A stretch of 64,000 nt of DNA from Chamaecrista fasciculata. Lineage: Eukaryota; Streptophyta; Magnoliopsida; Fabales; Fabaceae. Both the position numbers and the translations under genes were made by a program. The stretch is taken from the NCBI GenBank assembly GCA_003254925.1, contig QANZ01009396.1:153452-217451 (forward strand). Reading direction: 5' to 3'. The notes beneath the pieces are model-generated. The model was not told where the DNA came from, did not search any database, and saw only the letters and a program-made list of their open reading frames with translations. Shown here piece by piece: positions 38,754-49,312 of the stretch. The stretch's first letter is position 1. The number at the start of each line of letters is the position of its first letter.

Positions 38754-41093
38754 ATGGAACCCAAATTTCCACTCTTTTTTCTCACTTTTTCCCTATACTT
38801 TCTCTCCCTCCATGCACAACAACACACTCTTCGAACCTACATAGTTCAACTTCACCCACATGGCAAAACCACCTCTTTCTTCTCCTCCAAGCTCAATTGG
38901 CATCTCTCTTTTATACAGCAAGCCATAGTTTCCTCCTCCCATGATGATGACCCTTCCTCTCGCCTTCTCTACTCTTATCATTCTGCCATGGAAGGCTTTG
39001 CAGCTCAATTAACTCAATCAGAGTTTGAGTATTTGCAAAATTTACCAGACGTTATCTCCATTAAACCTGACCATCAGCTTCAAATTCACACCACCTATTC
39101 TTACAAATTCTTAGGACTAAACCCCACTAGAGACAATGCTTGGCATCAGTCTAAATTTGGCCATGGGACCATAATTGGAGTGCTTGACACTGGAATTTGG
39201 CCAGAAAGTCCTAGCTTCAATGATCATGGGATGCCCCCAATTCCCAAGAAATGGAAAGGTATATGCCAGAAAGGTCAGACCTTTAACACTTCCAATTGTA
39301 ACAAAAAGCTCATTGGTGCTAGATTCTTCACAAAAGGCTATCTTGCAGCTTCACCATCAAGAATCCCAGAATATCTCTCACCAAGAGATTCCTCTGGCCA
39401 TGGCACACACACTTCATCTACTGCTGCTGGAGTTTCCGTACCAATGGCTAATGTTCTTGGTTTTGCCAAAGGTGTTGCAAGAGGCATGGCTCCTGGGGCC
39501 CACATTGCTATGTACAAAGTGTGTTGGTTCAATGGATGCTACAATTCTGATATTTTAGCTGCTATGGATGTTTCAATCAGAGATGGTGTGGATGTTCTTT
39601 CTCTGTCTGTTGGTGGATTTCCATTACCTCTTTATGATGATACTATTGCCATTGGAAGCTTTAGAGCAATCCAACATGGGATTTCAGTGATATGTGCTGC
39701 AGGAAACTATGGCCCTTTAGCAATGTCTGTTGCCAATATAGCTCCATGGATTGCCACTGTTGGTGCAAGCACACTAGATAGAAAATTTCCAGCAATAGTT
39801 CATATGGGTGATGGGAATGTTCTGTATGGAGAATCTATGTACCCATGGGATCCACATATGCATAGAAGTAAAGATTTTCTTGAGGTTGTGTATGTGAGTG
39901 AAGGAGATAAAGAGAGTCAATTTTGCCTTAAAGGGTCTCTTCCAAGGGAGAAAGTTAAAGGGAAGATTGTAGTGTGTGATAGAGGTGTGAATGGGAGAGC
40001 AGAAAAGGGTCAAGTTGTGAAGGAATCTGGTGGTGCTGCTATGATTTTGGCAAACACAGAGATAAACTTGGAAGAGGATTCAGTTGATGTTCATCTTTTG
40101 CCTGCATTATTGGTGGGTTTTGATGAATCAGTTCTCTTAAAATTTTACATAAACTCAACAATGAGGCCTCTTGCTAGAATTGAATTTGGAAGAACTGTGA
40201 TAGGAAAATCTAGAGCTCCAAAAGTGGCTCAATTCTCAGCTAGAGGACCTAATTTCATTGACCCTTCAATATTAAAACCAGATGTGATTGCTCCTGGAGT
40301 CAACATCATTGCTGCTTGGCCTCAAAACTTGGGTCCCACAGGCCTTCCAGAAGATTCTAGAAGAGTCAATTTTTCTGTCATGTCTGGTACCTCAATGTCA
40401 TGTCCTCATGTCAGTGGAATTGCTGCTCTTATCCGTTCAGCTCATCCTCATTGGTCTCCTGCAGCAATCAAATCTGCAATAATGACAACTTCTGAGGTTA
40501 GTGATCACACAGGAAGACCAATTCTAGAAGATGGACACAAAGAAGCTGGAGTTTTTGCTATGGGTTCTGGGCATGTGAACCCAGAAAGAGCCATAAATCC
40601 AGGACTTGTATATGACATCAAGCCAGATGACTATGTTATCCATCTTTGTAATTTGGGATATACAAGATCAGAAATCTTCAGAATCACTCACAGAAATGTG
40701 AGCTGCCATGAGATCATGAAGATGAACATAGGCTTCAGCCTCAATTATCCTTCTTTCTCTGTGATTTTCAAGGATGGGATGAGGAAAAAGGTGTTCAGAA
40801 GGACTCTGACAAATGTGGGAAGCCTCAATTCCATCTACATAGTGGATGTTAAGGCACCTCAAAATGTGAAAGTGATAGTGAAACCTAAACGTTTGCTGTT
40901 TAAGGACAGAAATCAAAGCTTGAGTTATAAGGTATGGTTTATGTCAAGAAAGGCAAGAGGACGTAATGATACAATGGCATTTGCAGAAGGACATTTGACA
41001 TGGCTACACTCTCAAGATGCCTCATATAGGGTCAGGAGTCCTATATCAGTGACTTGGAAGTCAAAGTATAGTCATGAGGAAACAATAGTTTAA
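38754..41093 (+). CDS. SDD1: Subtilisin-like serine protease, SBT1.2/SDD1-like
   Basis: An intronless 779-residue pre-pro-protease. A signal peptide (about 1-21, FPLFFLTFSLYFLSLHA) precedes an inhibitor I9 prodomain (about 27-112). The S8 domain has catalytic Asp145 (GVLDTGIWPES), His216 (GHGTHTSST), oxyanion Asn318 (CAAGNYGP) and Ser547 (SGTSMSCPHVSG). A protease-associated insertion lies near 345-465 (KIVVCDRGVNGRAEKG) and a fibronectin-III-like C-terminal domain from about 670 (LNYPSFSVIF). The start MEPK, VQLHP, WHLSFIQQA, YKVCWFNGCYNSDILAA and WPQNLGPTGLP closely follow Arabidopsis SDD1, an apoplastic protease that restricts stomatal density. Other SBT1 members diverge in these blocks, so SBT1.2 is the best fit. 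All catalytic residues are present; no defect seen. Confidence 0.9.
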   Translation: MEPKFPLFFLTFSLYFLSLHAQQHTLRTYIVQLHPHGKTTSFFSSKLNWHLSFIQQAIVSSSHDDDPSSRLLYSYHSAMEGFAAQLTQSEFEYLQNLPDVISIKPDHQLQIHTTYSYKFLGLNPTRDNAWHQSKFGHGTIIGVLDTGIWPESPSFNDHGMPPIPKKWKGICQKGQTFNTSNCNKKLIGARFFTKGYLAASPSRIPEYLSPRDSSGHGTHTSSTAAGVSVPMANVLGFAKGVARGMAPGAHIAMYKVCWFNGCYNSDILAAMDVSIRDGVDVLSLSVGGFPLPLYDDTIAIGSFRAIQHGISVICAAGNYGPLAMSVANIAPWIATVGASTLDRKFPAIVHMGDGNVLYGESMYPWDPHMHRSKDFLEVVYVSEGDKESQFCLKGSLPREKVKGKIVVCDRGVNGRAEKGQVVKESGGAAMILANTEINLEEDSVDVHLLPALLVGFDESVLLKFYINSTMRPLARIEFGRTVIGKSRAPKVAQFSARGPNFIDPSILKPDVIAPGVNIIAAWPQNLGPTGLPEDSRRVNFSVMSGTSMSCPHVSGIAALIRSAHPHWSPAAIKSAIMTTSEVSDHTGRPILEDGHKEAGVFAMGSGHVNPERAINPGLVYDIKPDDYVIHLCNLGYTRSEIFRITHRNVSCHEIMKMNIGFSLNYPSFSVIFKDGMRKKVFRRTLTNVGSLNSIYIVDVKAPQNVKVIVKPKRLLFKDRNQSLSYKVWFMSRKARGRNDTMAFAEGHLTWLHSQDASYRVRSPISVTWKSKYSHEETIV

Positions 41094-42375
41094 TGTGTGT
41101 TTAGTTTTTTGTTAAGGTTGTCATCCTTTATTATTATTATTGGCTGGTGGACTTTGTAGTAGGAGTTTGCATTTTGAGGTTTAGAACAAAAATTTCATGA
41201 TATATCTTGAATGGCGAAAGTAGGCCATTTTTATATAGATGCTAAATAAACAAGTGATGATCAATGGAAGATGGGCCTGCAGAAACATCATGGATAAAGT
41301 GGTTCAATCTGTATTGTATTGTAGAGTTTAATTAGATAAAATGGGCTTCAAGGTTAGTTATTTAGTTTCAGATTTGCATGCGACACTCAAGTTCTGTTTA
41401 TTCATTTGAGTTGGTTCTCCTTCATCAAAAAAAAAAAAAAAGGTTCTCCTTTATCAAATAGGTATTTATCTTTCCCCTTTGCATGTCTTCAAAGAAAAGT
41501 TGCAAAATAGAGGCACATTAAAATATCTGAAAAATATCAATTCAGATGGAGTCTAACAAAAAAAAACAAAATATTAAATTCAAATTCAAATATATATTTA
41601 TTATCCTCGAACAAAATTATCTCAAAATACTTTTAGAAATGAAAAAATAGGTGTATAGTTGTTTGTGACTTTCTGCCTATATGACGCTCTTTTTTTTTTT
41701 TTTTTTTTTTTGTTTTGGCCAGATCCTATATGACGCTCCTGACGGAAAGAAAAATTCAAAAGACAAAAGGTAAAGTATTTAGCGCAAATATAAAACCTAA
41801 CTGTATTTTGCAAAAGGTAAAGTATTTAGCACAAATATAAAAAAACTGTTGTTTTCAGTGGTTAGATGATTTAATTCTTGAGTTCAATAATAAAGAAATT
41901 AGTTCTTGATTCATTTGAAAGTGTTACTGTCCTACACATAACACATTTGAGATTTGTTGCTAAAAATCACTTTTACAGACTAATTTATGTATTTAGATAA
42001 TTTTAAAATATATGTCATCCTTAATTTACAAGCTAACATGTCTGCCAATGCATATAGCCAAAATTGTTAAGTCAAAACTCAAAACATATAAAAATTGGGG
42101 AAGAAAAGCAAAAAAATTCACCTGATCTTTTAAAGATTTAACCTCAGAATTCTGAATTCCTATCAATGTTTTGAACTTTTGACTAAAAAAAGAAAGAAGG
42201 AAAGGAATCGATTTTCTGAGTCGCAGCGAGAATGCATGTGGCACATGTGCAATATATGATCCCATTTAGCATCTAATTGCTGCGTGTAATTTTGGGTTTT
42301 CTATTTCTTCATTTTAAAACCATGAAAGGCTGGTTCGCACAGAAGCATGTGGACGCACGTAAGCAAATCAACTTC
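41094..42375. other. 3' flank of SDD1-like gene and intergenic DNA
   Basis: Likely 3' UTR at first. A T-run of about 22 lies at 41690-41711. A 26-bp phrase (AAAAGGTAAAGTATTTAGC) occurs twice, near 41766 and 41813. No gene. Confidence 0.4.
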
Positions 42376-42913
42376 GGTCAAAGGGTCATTTTAGTCCTAA
42401 ATATATGCTCTAATGTTCATTTTGGTCCATTATGTTTCAAAATGTTTAAATTTGTCTTAAATGTTAATAAAATAATTCATTTTGGTCCTAAATATTGGTA
42501 AAATATTTCATTTTGGTCTAAAACTATTGAATTTAATCATATTTCTCTTGCCTCTCATTTCAAGTTCAAAAAACTTATTAAGAGAAACTCGTAACTCTGA
42601 ATTCACCGCACTCGAAATTGAAATGAGAGAAATATGATCAACTTTGCTTGTTTGACCATGAAAGAACAATTTACTTTTAGGACTGATTTGACCTCGATTA
42701 TTGATGACTCTAACCGGATAAAGAAAGTATTCTTCGAGAACAATATGTATCTCTAAAATCGTCACGTTTGAAGTTGAAACAAGCCATATTCAATAGTTTG
42801 GGATCAAAATGAAACATTTTGCATACATTTAGGACCAATTTGAACATTTTGAAACATAATGGACCAAAATGAATATTAAGGCACACATTTAGGACCAAAA
42901 TGACCCTTTAACC
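42376..42913. mobile_element. MULE-type TIR element
   Basis: The left arm GGTCAAAGGGTCATTTTAGT through TTCATTTTGGTCCATTATG is mirrored at the right end, which closes ATGACCCTTTAACC. The flanking 10-mers AATCAACTTC and GATAAACTTC agree at 8 of 10 positions, consistent with an aged target duplication. The roughly 190-bp core has no recognisable gene. Confidence 0.75.
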
Positions 42914-44728
42914 GATAAACTTCTCATTACCTTCTCTTTCGGTCTTCACTCCCTTAGGGATTAAATTCCTAAATAGTTATGTATGATATGATATAGTATA
43001 CTTAATTAAGCTCAAGTCCCATCTAATAATTGATCAATAGGTGCTTCACTAGGAAGCTGCTATCTCACATGGCTTCCATCTGTCTTAATTCACAAGCCAC
43101 GTGTGTGCATGTGAAGTTTGAAAGCCAGAAAAGGGCAAAGATTAAAAATAGAAAGAATTTATTTTTTTATCTGAGAAGTGGTAATAGGTGGGCTCAGACT
43201 TCAGTCTCAGACCATGATTGACAAAATGCAGATGGATCACTTTTCTTCCATTACCTTCTTTTCGGTAATATTTTATTCTCTTTTCTTATGGTTATGTCTC
43301 CACTTACATCTATGATCTATTTATTGCTTTCTTCTTCTCCATCTTGAAGGATGTGTTTGTTTTTTGAAAAATAAAAAGAGTCTCTTTTAAAAACAGGATT
43401 GTGTGTTGATTCCTAGATGCATTTGGGGATTATAAGTTCTAAGGATAATTTATCTATTTGGGGTATGCATATTATTAACAGCTTGCAGCCAAAGTGTTTG
43501 TTGTATTGCTTGAGTTTCTGAATTAGCTTATGATTCACATAGTAACTAACTGATACTCCAATTTTCACTACTTTTTTTATCATATATATATATAATGAAG
43601 GGTAGAATTTGTCTTATTTTCATGTTCCTTACGCCTTATAACGTGGAAAGATTCCCTCCTCTAATCATAATGATAATTAACATTTTTTTATGAAAAAAAA
43701 TAATTAACATTTTGAGGGCAGAACCATAGAATAGTCTCTCTCTCTCTCTGCCTTTTTTAGTGGAATACAAGAATGTAAGTGACATACACGGTTTCTTCGC
43801 TTACTCTTTGTTTGAAGTTATTCCCAATATCACATGGCTTTGGTTTGGATTTTGATGCTAAGATAATCACAAGTACATCAATGTTCTTTGGTGGCTCCTA
43901 ACCTTTACCATATTTTAAATTGCCCACTTTCGCATCATTTCTGAATCTTTGTCATACTTAGAAGCTACCCTTCTATCCGCTGGAACTTGTAAATCCACTT
44001 CCACACAGTTACAACTTAAAAGTAACTTTACACATTAATTTTAATTAACTCTTAGACTCTTTATTTATTTATTTATTTTGGGGTGTTATTTTTTTATCTA
44101 TTTTTCCATATTTCTTACACCTGTCTGAATCTCAAGGATGGATTACCACTTGATATTCACCAAAACACCCTTACGAAGTCTTCATCAGATTTACTATATT
44201 CACCAGAAGTACTGAAGTACATATATTCTCTGATGCCTTCTTTCTCAATCGTCTTACCAAAGCTAAAACCTCGTTGATGTAAAAATGAATTCAAAATAAA
44301 CAATGAGGGGAAAAACTTTAAAAAAACCTTAATGGTGGAATTATTCATCTCTCAAGTTGAGTAAACTTATCAATCCAGCATTAAGCGGCACATTCTCTCC
44401 CATGTTTTATGTCGGAGAAACTCCCAATAAGACCAAAGCTTCTCCTGTCATTACATGCACATTACCAGCTGTTAAAGTTCTAATCCAGAAACCTGTTAAG
44501 ACCCTTAAAAAAAAAAGATTAATTTTGATCTGTGATTTATTTATTATTGGTCATACATTATTCTTCATCAATTACATTTCTGCCTTCTTCTTTTATTCAC
44601 TTCCTCATAAACTACTTTCTGTCATGTTCTGTTCTGTTATGCATGTCCATCCCCACATGACACTTCTCCTCACACTTACAGAGTAGAGAGTGCAAATGAT
44701 AGACTAGACGACTGAGAGGTTAGGCAGA
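42914..44728. other. Intergenic, upstream of the receptor kinase
   Basis: No supported gene. Leader and promoter of the 44729 gene must lie in the last few hundred bases; I see no clear TATA box. Confidence 0.35.
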
Positions 44729-47700
44729 ATGAAGAAGAATAAGACGTATTTGAAAGTTCCTCTCTTCTTCTTCTTCTGTTATATTTTTTGCTTCTCGTAT
44801 GGTCTTGCTGCTTCTGTGGATGATGAAGTATCTGCTTTACTTTCTATTAAAGCAGGTCTAATTGATCCATTGAATAAGCTCCATGATTGGAAATTGTTGG
44901 ACAAAGCACCAGAAAAAGATGCAGCTCATTGTAACTGGACTGGTGTCTCGTGCAATTCTTATGGATTTGTTGAAAAGCTTGATCTATCCCACATGAATCT
45001 CAGCGGTGAAGTATCCAATGAGATTCCAAAACTAAGAAGTCTCACTTCTCTCAACTTGTGCTGCAATGGATTCTCAACAACTTTGCCAAAATCAATAGCC
45101 AACCTCACCACATTGAGATTACTTGATGTCAGCCAGAATTTCTTCATTGGTGATTTCCCATTAGGCCTTGGAAAGGCATCACGGCTTGTGATTTTAAATG
45201 CATCCAGCAATGACTTGTCAGGTTTTGTTCCTGAGGATCTTGGAAATGCTTCTTCCTTAGAGACACTGGATCTCAGAGGCAGCTTTTTCCAAGGCTCTAT
45301 TCCGAAATCCTTCAGCAGCTTGCGGAAATTGAGGTTCCTTGGTCTTTCTGGGAATAATCTCACCGGGAAAATTCCTGGAGATCTTGGGCAGCTTTCATCA
45401 CTAGAGTATATGATTGTTGGGTACAATGAATTTGAAGGTGGAATTCCAGCAGAGTTTGGAAATCTCACCAATCTCAAGTATCTTGACATGGCAGAAGGAA
45501 ATCTTGGAGGTGAAATTCCAGCTGAATTGGGAAACCTCAAGTTACTAAACACAATTTTCTTATACAAGAACAATCTTGAAGGCAGCATCCCTTCAGCTTT
45601 GGGCAACATGACTTCATTGCTGTTGCTTGATCTCTCTGACAATCTGCTATCAGGAAAAATTCCTCCTGAAATTAGTGAGCTGAAGAATCTAGAGCTGCTA
45701 AATTTCATGAGCAATAGGCTATCTGGCCCTGTGCCTTCTGGCCTTGGGGATTTGCCTCAATTGAAGGTGCTTGAGCTATGGAACAATTCCTTGTCCGGAA
45801 AATTGCCGATTAACCTCGGCAAGAATTCGCCATTGCAGTGGCTGGATGTATCATCAAATTCAATCTCTGGTGAGATTCCAGAAACGCTTTGCAGCCAAGG
45901 AAATCTCACCAAGCTCATCCTTTTCAATAATGCCTTCACAGGTCCAATTCCAATAAGCCTATCGATGTGTCGTTCCCTTGTTCGTGTTAGAGCTCAGAAC
46001 AACTTTGTTACTGGGACCATTCCAGTTGGTTTTGGGAAACTTGGGAATCTTGAGAGGTTAGAATTGGCTAATAATAGTCTTATTGGAGAAATTCCTGATG
46101 ACATTGCTTCTTCCACATCTCTTTCTTTCATTGATTTCTCCAGAAACAACCTCCATTCTTCTCTCCCTTCCACCATTCTTTCCACTCCTAATCTCCAGTC
46201 ATTCATGGCTTCCCACAACAACTTGGAAGGTGAAATACCAGACCAGTTCCAGGACTGCCCTTCGCTTAGCGTTCTTGATCTCTCATCCAATCGTCTCTCT
46301 GGAAGCATTCCACCCAGTATTGCTTCTTGTCAGAAATTGGTAAATTTGAACCTAAAGAACAACCTATTGACTGGTGCAATCCCAAAAGCATTAGCCACAA
46401 TGCCTTCCTTGTCCGTTCTTGATTTTTCCAACAACTCGCTGACTGGTTTAATACCCGAAAGCTTTGGTATTTCTCCAGCTCTAGAAGCTCTCAATGTCTC
46501 ATACAACAAGCTTGAGGGTCCTGTCCCGACAAATGGGATGCTGAGAACAATAAACCCAAGTGATCTTGCAGGTAATTCTGGCCTATGTGGCGGCGTTCTT
46601 CCTCCCTGTGGCCAAAACTCTGCATATGACTTGAGGCATGGCAGCTCACAAGCAAAGCACATAATCACAGGATGGATCATTGGTATATCATCGGTATTTG
46701 CCATTGTGATTGTGATTTTGGTTGCCAGATCTATATACTTAAGGTGGTACTCTGATGGCTTCTGCATTGGAGAAAGATTCTATAAGGGTGACAAAGGGTG
46801 GCCCTGGAGATTGATGGCATTTCAGAGGCTACATTTTACAAGTACTGAAATTCTAGCATGCATCAAGGAAACAAATGTGATTGGAATGGGAGCAACTGGC
46901 GTGGTTTATAAGGCTGAGATACCACAATCAAATACGCTTGTGGCTGTGAAGAAGCTGTGGAGATCAGAATCTGATATTGAAGTAGGAAGTAGTAGTGATG
47001 ATCTAGTTGGCGAGGTGAATCTCTTAGGCAGGCTAAGACATAGAAATATTGTAAAACTATTAGGATATCTTTATAATGACACTGATGTTATGATAGTTTA
47101 TGAATTTATGCACAATGGAAACCTTGGAGATGCCTTGCATGGCAAACAAGCAGGAAGGTTGCTTGTAGACTGGGTTTCTAGGTATAACATAGCTCTAGGA
47201 ATTGCACAAGGCCTTGCCTATCTTCACCATGACTGTCATCCACCTGTTATCCACCGAGATATCAAGTCGAACAACATACTTCTTGATTCAAATCTTGAGG
47301 CAAGAATAGCAGATTTTGGGTTAGCCAAAATGATGATCAGAAAGAATGAAACAGTCTCCATGGTCGCCGGCTCCTACGGCTACATTGCCCCTGGTGAGTA
47401 ACCATCAATTCATCTTACTTCATCACATAAACTTGAGAAATAGTATATAACCCTGTATTAAATAGGTGTGAAAAGTTGTGACATTTTCAATGCTTGCTTG
47501 TTTCTTTGGCAGAATATGGATACACCTTGAAGGTGGATGAAAAGATTGACATATACAGCTATGGTGTAGTTCTGTTGGAGCTTCTCACAGGAAAGAAGGC
47601 ACTAGATTCTGAATTTGGAGAAGGTGTAGACATTGTAGAGTGGATTAGAAGGAAGATGAGAGACAACAAGTGTGTAGAAGAAAAATTATTAGATCCAAGC

Positions 47701-47847
47701 GTAGGAAAATGCAGGCATGTTATAGAAGAGATGCTTTTAGTTCTCCGAATAGCAATTCTTTGCACAGCCAAACTTCCCAAGGAAAGACCCTCCATGACAG
47801 ATGTGATAATGATGCTTGAAGAGGCAAAGCCTCGTAGAAAACAATAG
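44729..47847 (+). CDS. LRR receptor-like kinase, subfamily XI, MIK1/PXL-like; C-terminal tail frameshifted
   Basis: Two exons: 44729-47393 and 47513-47847 (GT-AG, phase 1), 999 residues as read. A signal peptide (about 1-28) and LRRNT with paired Cys (HCNWTGVSC) precede about 24 leucine-rich repeats. A TM helix spans about 646-668 and the kinase follows: glycine loop GMGATGVV, Lys741 (VAVKKL), Asp844 in [10 protein letters not shown], Asp862 in ADFGLA, and APE formed across the intron (YIAPEYGYTLK). Blocks such as [16 protein letters not shown] and KWYSDGFC-like juxtamembrane match Arabidopsis MIK1 (At4g28650) and the related PXL1, cell-surface kinases; MIK1 has been implicated in pollen-tube guidance perception. 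The frame ends at KPRRKQ, but shifting by one at about 47838-47842 reveals a further 28 codons ending VFSTSSPINGLL and TAG at 47923, the usual C-terminus of the family. The kinase domain is unaffected. Confidence 0.9.
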
Positions 47848-47923
47848 CAACACTGAAACATTTGCAGCTAATAAGGATGTTTCAGTTTTTAGCACATCAT
47901 CACCAATCAATGGTCTTCTGTAG
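47848..47923 (+). pseudogene. Out-of-frame conserved C-terminal tail of the receptor kinase
   Basis: Read from AAC at 47840, the shifted frame is [20 protein letters not shown] plus SPINGLL, then TAG (47921-47923). MIK1-like proteins end in a very similar VFSTSPVNGLL. One extra A, or two missing bases, in the AGAAAACAAT run would explain the loss. It may be a real allele or an assembly/base-call error. Confidence 0.8.
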
Positions 47924-49312
47924 GAAGCAACCATCGGATTCTTACATTGTACTTAGAGCTGTATTTTTTGTTAATGTCCTGTAATTTTGTAACCACTGGT
48001 TCATCATATTCGTGCTTAAATTATTATTGGGTTTTACCAAAATGAACTGATTCTTCTTATTTTCAGAGGTTTTTCTCTGAAACCAGATGAACTAATGAAA
48101 TAATTGGTCGCAAAAGAAACTAAGCTGTTAATTAAATGCGATATCAATCTCTTGGGGAAACCCAAGATTATCTTATCTCAGATTAAGATCTAATCTAAAA
48201 TAGTGTTAGAAAATAAGATAGTGAAAATATCCCAAGAGGGGGGGTGAATTGGAAACTTTAAAATCTTTTCCTGAAAATCCGTTCCTTGAAAAGCTTCCAG
48301 AGGAAGTATGACAGTTCCTTACACTTAGAAGAGTATATTAAANTAAATAATTGATTATATCAAAATTTAGTCCAACAAATAGTATTATATTGATGGCTAG
48401 TCAATCAAGTTTTAATTTAACGAAGTCAAAACACAATCTACATATAACTTAGTGCCACACCAATACTTAAAAAAAAATTTAAAAAAAAAACGTATTCAAC
48501 TCAGAAGTCTGTAAATTTTTCCAAAAGCCAACCCATTGCTTGTGCTTTAAGTTCTTGACCGAGAGTCAATTTGTCTCTAGAATATTCCAAAACGTTACAC
48601 AGTTCACGAGTTCCAAAATACGCTATCAATGAGCATTAAATTTTCTTGAAATATAAGAAATTATGTTGGTTTATCTTCTAATCTTGGTAATTGAATTAGA
48701 CCAGGAAAACCTAAGATATTGTCCAATTTTTTTAAATCCATGCCATATAATAGAATATATATTTAGAGAGAGGGAGTTGAGTCGTGAAAAAATGAACGTA
48801 ACAGAGTAGAATAGCGACAAGAATTCATTCGCATCAAACAACAGAAATTATTCTCCAAGAAAAACAAACCAAAAACGAAGATCCTTACTTAAATGTTAAA
48901 AACACAGCCTCAGTGATTATTCAACCACAAGTTGATGTCCGATAAAGTTAGCAACCATCCTAGATTTACAGCATTAAGAGATTAGAAACATTATAGGCTT
49001 ATATATATAGCTAGTAATACATTATACAAAGGGAAAAAAAAAAAAAACAATAACTATAATGCCAGAGCGCTCCTAGTGAATTTATGAACGAAGGGGGCAG
49101 TGGCAAATAAACGAAAAAAATAAAACAAACAGCAATTGAATCAAACAAAGGGAGCCATGATGTGATCGTTTAAATCTAAAAGATCCATGGATTTGCAGTA
49201 TTCCTTTACTTATTCCTCATGTTTTTTTTTTTCCAATTCTTCCCTGTATATCCATATACTTCATTTCAAGCCATCCAAAAGTTCTCTGTATTGTAAGTCT
49301 TACAATCCATAT
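47924..49312. other. Intergenic DNA between converging genes
   Basis: No gene seen. A single N is at 48343 and short poly-A runs lie near 48470-48490. Confidence 0.4.

Noticed and set aside
44959-45714. 251-codon antisense ORF inside the receptor kinase
   Set aside because: It mirrors the LRR codon pattern of the real gene and has no independent motif.
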